From Scalesia atractyloides (lineage: Eukaryota > Streptophyta > Magnoliopsida > Asterales > Asteraceae), in contig CAMTDV010000013.1 in NCBI GenBank assembly GCA_947069175.1, positions 13,311,501-13,375,500 of the forward strand: 64,000 bases of DNA, written 5' to 3'. The translations under genes were made by a program, and so were the position numbers. The notes beneath the pieces were generated by a model. The model made no database searches, was not told the DNA's origin, and worked only from the letters and a program-made list of their open reading frames with translations. Positions 8,916-17,740 of this stretch are shown one piece after another; the first letter of the stretch is position 1, and each line of letters begins with the position of its first letter.

Positions 8916-10103
8916 ATGTCTTCTAGCCTCGCCCGTAGGAAGATGAGAGCAGGAAAAGCCCGCGAGCGCATGGCTGCCCTAATCGCTCAACAAATGGCTG
9001 CCGTAATACCCAACATTGTCATCCAAGTCCAACAAGCACTTACTGCTAATCCTGTCAATCAAGAAGATCAACACGTTATCAACCCTCCCCCAAATACCAC
9101 TAAATGCACCTACAAGCATTTCAAATCATGCGACCCTCCAAAATACGAAGGGACTGAAGGTGTCACCGCTCTCCTCCATTGGTTTGAAGAAATGGAGAAC
9201 ACTTTTCTAAATTGCGATTGCCCCGATGATCGCAAAGTGCGATATGCTACCGGTCGTTTATATGGAATAGCACTTACTTGGTGGAATACAGAGAAGGCCA
9301 AACGAGGCATTGACGATGCTATGACTTTGACTTGGGAAGAGTTGAAGGAAATCATGACAAGACGGTTTTGCCCAAGGAGTGAAATCAAGAAATTAGAAGA
9401 TGAGTTCTATTCGTTGAAGCAAAAGGAAGGCGACCACACCACTTACAACAAAAGATTTCTCGAGTTAAATCAAATGGTTCCCAACTTGTTCACTCCCCTC
9501 TACCGTTTGATCGAGCACTACATCCGAGGTCTTCCGTCAAAGATTCAAGACTCTGTAATAAGTACCACGCCTGCAACTTTGGAAGCAGCAATGGAGTTAG
9601 CTACAGAGCTCACCGAGAACCGAATCCGGAACAAAGACTTCAAGGAGGAGAAGAAGAAGGATAAAGAATCAACTGAAACTTCAAACTCCACCCAAACCGA
9701 ATCCCCTTCTCAACCCAATTCTAAGAGAAAAAGAGACGGGCAACTTTTCGCTACTATCCAACGTAATCAACCAGTTTTACAAGCCATACCAATCCAAGCT
9801 ATCCCAATCACTCAAGTGGCACCCAACTCAACTTACCCAAATAAGAAACCATATCTTGGACCTCACCCTCGATGTAACACCTGTTTTTATCACCATCCCC
9901 TTACCTTACCTTGTCGTCTATGTGCAACTTGTGGACGCTATGGTCATTTGAGCAAGGTTTGCCGCACCCCTCAAAACCAAATCTCCCCCCCTACTCAAAA
10001 CATGATCCAAACCTATCATCAACCTCAATACCCCATGTTCCCGTATGTTCGAGCTTGTTTCAATTGTGGCGACCCTACCCACTTTAGAAACACGTGCCTT
10101 TGA
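8916..10103 (+). CDS. gag: Gag polyprotein of the gag-only element, intact
   Basis: This 395-residue Gag is the only intact retroelement protein in the window. Residues about 65-240 form a Retrotrans_gag capsid domain (YEGTEGVTALLHWFEEME, LTWWN, RFCPRSEIKKLEDEF, YIRGLPSKIQDSV). A basic linker follows (about 240-275), then zinc knuckles CATCGRYGHLSKVC (336-349) and CFNCGDPTHFRNTC (381-394), both CX2CX4HX4C. The role is capsid assembly and RNA packaging in cytoplasmic particles. The ATG at 8916 is the first in frame after the leader. The stop TGA directly follows the second knuckle. In related elements the frame continues into protease, whereas here only a short relic follows. Intactness beside a missing pol suggests selection on Gag or recent amplification. 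Confidence 0.9.
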   Translation: MSSSLARRKMRAGKARERMAALIAQQMAAVIPNIVIQVQQALTANPVNQEDQHVINPPPNTTKCTYKHFKSCDPPKYEGTEGVTALLHWFEEMENTFLNCDCPDDRKVRYATGRLYGIALTWWNTEKAKRGIDDAMTLTWEELKEIMTRRFCPRSEIKKLEDEFYSLKQKEGDHTTYNKRFLELNQMVPNLFTPLYRLIEHYIRGLPSKIQDSVISTTPATLEAAMELATELTENRIRNKDFKEEKKKDKESTETSNSTQTESPSQPNSKRKRDGQLFATIQRNQPVLQAIPIQAIPITQVAPNSTYPNKKPYLGPHPRCNTCFYHHPLTLPCRLCATCGRYGHLSKVCRTPQNQISPPTQNMIQTYHQPQYPMFPYVRACFNCGDPTHFRNTCL

Positions 10104-10303
10104 TTGGTTAACATCATAAACGCTCAAGCTCAATCAAACCCAGTTAACCAAGTAAATCAAGAACACCCAATCACTAGGCCACCAGCAAGAGGAAGAGTTT
10201 TCAACATCAACACCAATCCTGTTGAAGATAATGACGGCCCAAACGAAGATACCCAACTAGTCCTCTTCACCGAAAATCAAGATTCAACTCCAATCGTTTA
10301 GTT
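10104..10303 (+). pseudogene. In-frame remainder of the gag C-terminus after a stop
   Basis: The same frame as gag stays open for 66 codons past the TGA (10101-10103). It holds RPPARGRVFNINTNPVEDND, a segment that in Ty3/gypsy polyproteins lies between the last zinc knuckle and the protease. It then stops, and all of pol is missing. Either it is a relic or it is reached by TGA readthrough. The sequence alone cannot tell. Confidence 0.65.
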
Positions 10304-12255
10304 TTATGTTTTTCTTTATCACATAGAACCAATCATAACTTAAGGATAAAGCCAATGGGAATTTGACAAGAATATGGTGGATACGCCGCTGGCACTTCCT
10401 ATATATAAGTATTCTTGTCAAAGGATCGGAGGCATTATCTGGCGGTTATGAGAGGTTCCATGTATAAACTGTTTGAGTGATTATTGTTTATTATTTTCAG
10501 TACATGCAATACGATCGGCTCCGTTTGATTGAGCCTTGATCGCACAGACATTTTTCATTTTCAGTACATGCAATACGATCGGCTCCGTTTGATTGAGCCT
10601 TGATCGCACAGACATTTTTCATTTTCAGTACATGCAATACGATCTTGTGGTTGTTGTGTTTGTTGTAGAGTCACATAGAACTAATCATAACTTGCGGATA
10701 AAGTCAATGAAAATTTGACAAGAATATGGTGGATACGCCGCTGGTACTTCCTATATATAAGTATTCTTGTCAAAGGATCGGAGGCATTATCAGGCGGTTA
10801 TGAGAGGTTCCATGTATAAACTGGTTGTGTGATAATTATTTAGATTAAATTTATTATTTTCAGTACATGCAATACGATCGGCTCCGTTTGATTGAGCCTT
10901 GATCGCACAGACATTTTTCATTTTCAGTACATGCAATACGATCGGCTCCGTTTGATTGAGCCTTGATCGCACAGACATTTTTCATTTTCAGTACATGCAA
11001 TACGATCTTTTGGTTGTTGTGTTTGTTGTAGAGTCACATAGAACTAATCATAACTTGCGGATAAAGTCAATGAAAATTTGACAAGAATATGATGGATACG
11101 CCGCTGGTACTTCCTATATATAAGTATTCTTGTCAAAGAATCGGAGGCATTATCAGGCGGTTATGAGAGGTTCCATGTAGGATTTAGTATGTTTTGGTTG
11201 AAGTTTGTTCATCATACATTTCAGTGTATTCAATTTCATCATTTATAGAAGTTGAGCTATGTCTCACTTCCACAATGACTAACCTCTCCAGCATAACAAA
11301 CGAGAGAGGAACTGTCACCATTCAAACATGTATGCTATCAGAATCTGGACTCAAATATTGGTTGTTGTGTTTATTTATGTTCTAGAGTTACATCATAGAA
11401 CCAATCATAACTCACTGATAAAACCAATGAGAATTTGACAAGAATATGGTGGATACGCCGCTGGTACTTCCTATATATAAGTATTCTTGTCAAAGGATCA
11501 GAGGCATTGTCAGGCGGTTATGGGAAGTTCTATGTAGGATTTAGTAATTTCTTGGTAACTAATCATAACTTGCGGATAAAACCAACGAAAATTTGACAAG
11601 AATATGGTGGATACGCCGCTGGTACTTCCTATATATAAGTATTCTTGCCAAAGGATCAGATGCATTATCAGGCAATTATGAGAAGTTCCATGTAGGATTT
11701 CGTATTGTCTTGGTTGAAATTTGTGTTACATTCATATCATCTCGCCATTTAAAGAAATTGGATTGTGTTCTATTTCTACATAAACTAACCTCTCCATCAT
11801 AACAAACGAGAGAGGAACTGTCACCATTCAAACATATATGCTATCAGAATGTGGATTCAAATATTGGTTGTTGTGTTATTTATGTTCTAGAGTTACATCA
11901 TAGGACCAATCATAACTTACTGATAAAACCAATGAAAATTTGACAAGAATATGGTGGATACGCCGCTGGTACTTCCTATATATAAGTATTCTTGTCAAAG
12001 GATCAGAGGCATTGTCAGACGGTTATGAGAAGTTCTATGTAGGATTTAGTAATTTCTTGGTACATTAGTTGTTGTGTTTATTTATGTTCTAGAGTCATAT
12101 CATAGAACCAATCATAACTTACTGATAAAACCAATGAAAATTTGACAAGAATATGGTGGATACGCCGCTGGTACTTCCTATATATAAGTATTCTTGTCAA
12201 AGGATCAGAGGTATTGTTAGACGGTTATGAGAAGTTCCATGTAGGTTGTAGTATT
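10304..12255 (+). repeat. Internal hairpin-repeat region replacing pol
   Basis: Seven copies of a 59-bp unit lie at 10363-10421, 10715-10773, 11078-11136, 11435-11493, 11593-11651, 11940-11998 and 12142-12200. Each begins TTGACAAGAATA and ends TATTCTTGTCAA, a 12-bp stem with a conserved ~35-nt loop (GGATACGCCGCTGGTACTTC and TATATAAG). Each is preceded by an AACCAATCATAACTT..GATAAA segment and followed by a GGAGGCATTATCAGGCGGTT-like segment. The period is about 350 bp for the longest units and shorter where sequence was lost. No coding sequence is seen. Confidence 0.9.
10495..11012 (+). repeat. Tandem copies of a bulged hairpin module
   Basis: Four full copies (10512-10542, 10576-10606, 10875-10905, 10939-10969) of CGATCGGCTC-CGTTTGATT-GAGCC-TT-GATCG form a 10-bp stem with a 2-nt bulge. 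They sit inside a ~63-bp repeat starting CAGTACATGCAATACGATC. A partial copy ends each cluster. The same module occurs in the two solo LTRs (24536-24566; inverted 22134-22164 and 22190-22220) but not in this element's own LTRs. Confidence 0.85.
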
Positions 12256-12514
12256 AGAAGTTTTGCTTTAGGGTATAACCATATCCTTCCAAACATATCA
12301 AAACTCTTACGCATGATATCATATTTAGCGAATCAACTCTGCTTATCAATATTTTACCGTAGGCAACAAAAAGCGATTCCTGTAACAGGGTACTTAACCC
12401 TTACAAGGGACGATACCGCCTCAAACAAAATTTAAACTCTTACACTTTTTCTAAGTATGTCAAATATATCACTACTTAAATTTCGGGACGAAATTTCTAA
12501 AAAGCAGGGGATAC
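12256..12514 (+). other. 3' untranslated end and polypurine tract
   Basis: TTTCGGGACGAAATTTCT (12481-12498) is the conserved sequence seen before the 3' LTR of many plant Ty3/gypsy elements. AAAAAGCAGGGGATAC (12499-12514) is the plus-strand primer tract and directly precedes TGTAAC of the LTR. The rest is non-coding. Confidence 0.8.
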
Positions 12515-12699
12515 TGTAACATCCGTCAAAAAATGGATTTACCAAACCCGCTCTGTTTAATAACCGAACAATCAGTTAAAAATTTCGTTGCGTATTTAAT
12601 GCCCCAAAAATTTTAAACGATACATATTTAATAAGTATATTGGGTTATAAAAGTTTTATTTGAAAAAGTATTAAAATTAGTGGTTTAAAAATAAAAGAA

Positions 12700-12784
12700 G
12701 GCTGCCGGGTTTCGAACCCGGGTCAGCCGAGTCAATCTGGTCAACAAAGCATTAACACGCACGCGCTCAACCACTGCGCCACTT
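12700..12784 (-). other. tRNA-like Pol III module, antisense in U3 (LTR copy 2)
   Basis: Same module as 5677-5762, with box A TGGCGCAGTGG, box B GGTTCGAAACC and an oligo-T terminator on the minus strand. One substitution in the middle (GCGTGCGTG) leaves both boxes intact. Confidence 0.75.
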
Positions 12785-13486
12785 ATGTTTCTTGTTAATA
12801 AATGGAAACAATTAATTCATAACATGAATCTCAATTTCAAATACCGACGCGCCCAATTGCAGTCGTCGGAAATTCCGACTATCTCGCCAAGATTGGACGG
12901 TTTCTTCAGTTTTAACGTAAACTTTAACTATGACATCGGTTATAACCGACGTCTGAACCCGCGACGCAAGTCATAACCGCCGGAAAACGTAATGACTTTG
13001 AATCAAGTCTGAAATCCGACTCTATACATCTCTATTCCTCCCTATAAATTCACCCACAATCCACTGGTAGCCTTTTCGCTCAAAACCGCACCCTTTCTCG
13101 ACGAAAATTCACTCACCGGAAAATACCTGCAAATCGCCGGAAAACCGAGCTTTTCACCTTTGAGCCTTACTGAACCCCCAGAGCTCATACCGAAGCCACC
13201 TACACTCACCTCAAGCTCGCTGAAGACCCTTTGCCGCAAGACACACGTCGGCGGAATAGTTTGCTGTCACCGGAGTTTCGCCGGAGAAACAGAGGAGTCC
13301 AGTTCGGTATACCTTACGCTTAATTTTTAATTCTTTTTATTTATCTCACCGGTAATTAATCATATCACACTAAAAGAACATGATTTAATCGACGAACCAG
13401 TCGGACCTCCGTTTCTGGTTGAGTCCAACGACGAAGATGAAGTTTTAGTATCGTATAAGTATAATTAAAATCAAGATATATCTCGG

Positions 13487-14073
13487 GTTAGACACACAGT
13501 CCAGCGGTGGACTGTGTGCACATAAAGCACGCTTACGTCCCGAGTTCGATACTTGTCCCACGCATGTTTGCCTTAATAAAAAATGTTTCTTTTTATTACT
13601 GAACCGGACTCATGTCACATAGATGTTAAGTTTAATAAAAACCGGAATAATAACCAAGATAGACACACAGTCCAGTGGTGGACTGTGTGAATGTTTAATC
13701 GCACGTCACGAGTTCGAGTCTGGACTACCGCACCGGTCCGGACAATTATCAAACTTTTTATTTAAAACAGAAACGAAACTATTTAGTTTGTATATAAGTA
13801 TAATAAAAATCAGACTATTTAACAAGTTAGACACACAGTCCAGCGGTGGACTGTGTGTTAACTCAACCCACAGGTCCCGGGTTCGAGACCTGTGGAGAAC
13901 ACGGGTTCGATGCATTAAAATCGTTTTTAAAAAAATAAATGATTTTCCGTTTAATTCAATTAATATATAAATATAATTAAAACAGAAATATTTCGGGTTA
14001 GACACGTAGCTCAGTTGGTAGAGCTGCGTGCACGCGTACGGGAGGTCTCGGGTTCGAGCCTCACCCGGCGCAC
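13487..14073 (+). other. Array of four tRNA-like modules (LTR copy 2)
   Basis: Modules lie at about 13487-13560, 13657-13730, 13824-13900 and 13995-14073, the same order and ~170-bp spacing as 6464-7051. The 11-bp hairpin arms and the box B cores of modules 2-4 are unchanged relative to copy 1, while flanking spacer has changes. Confidence 0.7.
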
Positions 14074-15131
14074 ACAATTACACATACGAACCGGTCAACA
14101 GTCAAAGTCAATGGTCAACGGTCAACGGTCAAAAAGTCAACATTTTTTTTTATTATTTTTATTTATTTATTTTAATTAAAAATCAATTAAAAATACTTAA
14201 AAATAACATTTTTTAAGGTTAGAAAATAGCCTTAAACTCACAAAAATACACCCATCAATCCTACTAAAATGGATTAATAAAATCCGTTTACTTACCGAAC
14301 CATTATGCCATTATCTAGGTTAATTTCACTCGTGGTTAAAACCACTTCGTGCGCATTCAACATCATCAACCGAACGCACCCAATGTGAGTGAATCTTACA
14401 ACTCCCCTTTTTAATTACACGTTTTGGGGTGTGTCATGTGTCACCAAAATTAACTCGTTTATTTAAACTTGTGCCATACCATATTGTGATCTAAACTTAG
14501 ATTGTATATAAATTGCTTGTAGTTATGTATTTCATTTTGTCAATTTATATGCAATTCATTCATTGGGCCCATCAGTTCCTCGTGAGAGACGAGTTGAGCA
14601 ACGCGTGCCTCAAAACAAATCCATTGTTGTTCGTGTGTGTATTATTTAGTTTATATTGTTTGTAGTTATGTATTTCATATTGTCAAGTTTATGCAAATCA
14701 TTCATTAGGCCCATCAGTTCCTCGTGGGAGACGAGTTGAGCAACGCGTGCCTCAAAACGATCCATTATTGTTCATGTGTGCATTGTTTAATATTAAATGA
14801 TTGGTGTATAAGTTTACATCTATTTTTACTCATGTGTGGTTGTGCACTTTATTTTATAATCAATTAAATAAACTTGTTCAAATGTTTTTCATAGGATTCA
14901 CTCGCCAACTTTTTGTTGATCCAAAAACCCTTTTTACACATGATACAGGTGAACAGGATGAAGCAAGAAAAACATAGGAAATGCCTTAGAAGAAAACAAT
15001 GAAGCCTAGATTGATGTTTAGGACATGATGTAATTATGATTGTATACTTCCCATTTAAAATGTATTAATGAATATGAAACGTTATAATAAATGTCATGAG
15101 CTTTGATGATAACCCAATCATGCCCCGATCA

Positions 15132-15808
15132 CCTTATGCGTCAGTAGTTGGGAGCCTGATGTATGCTCAAGTCTGTATTCGCCCAGATAACGCTTATATT
15201 AGTGGAATTCTAGGCCATTATCAGACTAATCCTGGCCTAGATCAATAGAAAGCAGCTAAGAAAGTCCTTAGATATCTGCAAGGGACGCAAGACTATAAAC
15301 TGACTTATAGAAGAAGTGATCATTTAGAAGTGGTAGGGAGCCTAATTCTGACTTTGCCAAATGCAAAGATGACAAGAAATCCACTTCGGGCTATATCTTT
15401 ATGTTAGCAGGTGGACCTATCTCATGGAAGAGTCATAAAAAAACAGTTAACTACAACTTCCACAATGATGGCATAATACATTGCTGTTTATACCGCAACC
15501 TATCATGGAATGTTGCTTAGAAATCTGATCACTGGACTCAAAATCGTTAATTCTATTTCTAGATCATTGAAGCTTTACTGTAATAACTCAGCTGCCATTA
15601 GTTTCTGGAATAGTAACAGTTCGACTGGAGCTGGTTTATATCTTGATACAAAGTACTTGTTCGTACCGAACGAGTTGAGGAAAATAACCTTTGTATTGAG
15701 TATATTAGTACTAAAAATATGCTTGTGGATTCGATGACTAAAGGTCTCCTACCTAAAGTTCTCGAAGAACATGTTTCGAATATGGGATTTACTAAAGACC
15801 TTATTTAA
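15132..15808 (+). pseudogene. Copia RT end and RNase H relic, right of the nested insertion
   Basis: The RT tail YASVVGSLMYAQ..RPDNAY and KVLRYLQGTQDYKLTY continue the RT cut at 5490. RNase H follows in broken frames (KKSTSGYIFMLAGGPISWKS, then SLKLYCNNSAAISFWNSN near 15565-15620, and a KFFSNMG-like end to about 15800). A stop after LDQ (15246-15248) and frameshifts near 15350, 15440 and 15660 are visible. Confidence 0.85.
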
Positions 15809-16135
15809 TAACATATTGTACTTACTTATGTTTTAATTAATGAAATTTCCTTAGTTTGATTTTGTATGTCTCTAACATATGTTCTGTCGGATAATGACAT
15901 ATAGACAAATATAAATACAACTAAAACGCTAAAGGGCTTATTTGCATATTTTAATCATAACTATTAGGTTTTAAATTGAGGCTGTAGTATGACTAATGGG
16001 GGTCCTGAGTCGAATAATGATTCAACGGCTGTGTTTCTCTGCTACGGTTCTTGGTTTAAAGTTAAAATGAGTGTGACCTCCTGATCAGGCTTATCTAATA
16101 CTCATGATAAATGATTACTCGGCTAAGTGGGATAA
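15809..16135 (+). other. Copia 3' untranslated region and PPT
   Basis: Non-coding, ending in GGCTAAGTGGGATAA just before the LTR, a typical copia polypurine tract. Confidence 0.7.
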
Positions 16136-16577
16136 TGTAAGATTAAATATATTATTTATAATATTTAATCGTGTAGCTTTTATAATCATTAATATTATAC
16201 TAGATCAAAATATATTAATCCTATTATATATTAGTTGGTAATTGTTGATGGACCATATTACCCTTATTAACTAATTAGGGTTTCCTTCTGGATGTATATA
16301 TAAGGAGATGATTAGAGAGGTTTATGGTTAGACAATTACAATAACATCATTATCATCAAAGTCGCCACCTCCATCTCTCTCTCCATAACCTAAACCGAAT
16401 TCATCTATAGTTCGGTTATCACCATCATAATCTTACACCATAAGGAGGAACCAGATCACACTGACAAATATGTCAAACTCCATGGCTGCGTCTCTGACTA
16501 GATTCTGTGCTGGCCTGTCTACCGTCACATGTATTTCATTTATGTTTTCAATTATGTTTAAACAGAACTGATCAACA
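16136..16577 (+). repeat. 3' LTR of copia element
   Basis: Starts TGTAAG, ends ATCAACA, followed by TSD GTTGC. The TATA box TATATATAAGG lies near 16296-16307. It differs from the 5' LTR by substitutions, a small indel (TTGATGG near 16245) and the last ~15 bp. Confidence 0.9.
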
Positions 16578-16791
16578 GTTGCCTATTGTTTTTTTTCTCA
16601 TATATCATAGGTTCGATTAGGTTGTATTTTGGTTAAACTAAACATCCTATAACCTATCAATTTTGAAATTTATAAATGATTAACGTCTTCAATATTATTA
16701 TTTTTACAATAACATTTTCCCTTTTCAAAGACTATCTACAGAAAATTCTAATACATTTCAACTAAGTTTCTTGTTAGTTGTTACAATTATA

Positions 16792-17001
16792 TCTTAATTA
16801 TATTATATTTTAATTATATTATATTATATTATAATTATATTATATTATATTATATTATATTTTATATTATATTATATTATAATATATTATAATTATATTA
16901 TAATTATAATTATATTATATTATATTATATTATAATTATATTATATTATATTATAATTATATTATATTATAATATTATAATATTATAATAATATTATAAT
17001 A
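16792..17001. repeat. (TATAT)n-type low-complexity tract
   Basis: About 210 bp built of TTATA/ATATT pentamers interrupted by AATTA, strongly self-complementary. Confidence 0.9.
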
Positions 17002-17094
17002 ACAAAACTCAGTGAATAGTGAGTTAACGGCATCAATAATCGCATTAAATAGCAAAGTCGATCAAAAGCCCCAAGCATGCCACGTTCTAACTTG

Positions 17095-17250
17095 GATTAC
17101 AGCAGCATGTCTTCTCCTCCGACGTGCAAACTCAAGCTTCTCCTCTTTGTCAATAGCCTCATCGCAGACTCACTTCTCTCAGTAAGAGCAACACCATTGT
17201 TCATTGTGGAACCCGACCGGTGAACAACAATGAGGAGAGACAGATTTGGT
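17095..17250 (+). other. Possible first exon of an unknown gene
   Basis: A balanced-composition stretch within AT-rich DNA encodes an open frame with MSSPPTCKLKLLLFVNSL and ends, after a stop, in AGATTTG followed by GTAAGTAT, a strong plant splice-donor match. No downstream exon or family is recognised. It may be a non-coding exon or a gene fragment. Confidence 0.2.
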
Positions 17251-17509
17251 AAGTATCTGATTGTCATTCACCCTCTTTTTCAAAACGCCGTTTGATTGTT
17301 TTTAAATGCAAACAGATGAAAATGTTCTTTGATGCATACCAAAATTAATATCAACATGGCTGATAGATCTATGATCAAAGGTTTTGTGGTTGTCACGAAT
17401 TGGATTCGAACCAGCGCCTCGAGGCGCAACAAGCCCAGCAAACTATAAAAAATTCTGATCGTGACTTTGATTACCCGGTTCTCCTCGTGGATAAAAGTGT
17501 GTTTAGTAT

Positions 17510-17740
17510 ACAACTATTAAGGGCAATAGTTTTACCTGCTTTTTGTAAGTAAACCAAAGTATGGCTACTGAAGCCTCGTAAATTCAGAACCTTTGCTCAC
17601 CTAAAGCAAGTGTAACTGTTAAGGGCAATAGCATTAACTACTTTTCGTAAGTAAACGAGTTGTATGATTGAGACCACTTGCACACCTAAAGGAAATGTAT
17701 ATCTACTAAGGGCAGAAGTATCGTTGATGGCTTGGAAACC
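17510..17740 (+). repeat. Three imperfect ~100-bp tandem repeats
   Basis: ACTATTAAGGGCAATAG-type starts at about 17510, 17617 and 17703, each followed by GTAAGTAAAC..and CACCTAAAG..AAGTGTA segments. Confidence 0.7.

Larger units (their letters stand above)
5491..15131 (+). mobile_element. Young gag-only (TR-GAG-like) Ty3/gypsy-type element with tRNA-like array in its LTRs
   Basis: The parts are: LTR 5491-8134; PBS complementary to initiator Met-tRNA at 8138-8150; gag 8916-10103; repeat-filled internal region 10304-12255; polypurine tract 12499-12514; LTR 12515-15131. It is flanked by TSD CCTTA (5486-5490 and 15132-15136). No protease, RT, RNase H or integrase homology exists between gag and the PPT, so it must rely on enzymes supplied in trans. 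This matches the architecture called TR-GAG. By eye the LTRs show roughly fifteen substitutions in their first 800 bp and fewer later, so insertion is fairly recent. The internal hairpin array and the LTR tRNA-like modules are unusual. Confidence 0.92.
12515..15131 (+). repeat. 3' LTR of the gag-only element, last 29 bp missing
   Basis: It is collinear with 5491-8134 but ends at CCCCGATCA. The 29 bp from CCTT to GTGTGACA (8106-8134 in the other LTR) are absent, and TSD CCTTA follows. The shared CCTT makes a microhomology deletion the simplest explanation. The TATA box is at 13043-13049. All five tRNA-like modules are kept. Confidence 0.92.
349..16577 (+). mobile_element. Decayed Ty1/copia retrotransposon, split by a nested gag-only element
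   Basis: The element is flanked by the 5-bp direct repeat GTTGC (344-348 and 16578-16582). LTR 349 to about 780 matches LTR 16136-16577. Gag, protease, integrase, RT and RNase H homology appear in copia order (integrase before RT) from 2036 to 5490 and again from 15132 to about 15808. The gap is the inserted element 5491-15131, and the RT frame resumes exactly across it. Several stops and frameshifts make it non-functional. The two LTRs differ clearly more than those of the nested element, so it is the older insertion. No initiator-Met-type PBS is visible after the 5' LTR. Confidence 0.93.

Noticed and set aside
17390..17430. tRNA or SINE on the minus strand (GGTTCGAATCC box B)
   Set aside because: The box B is good but no box A, cloverleaf or repeat borders were found.
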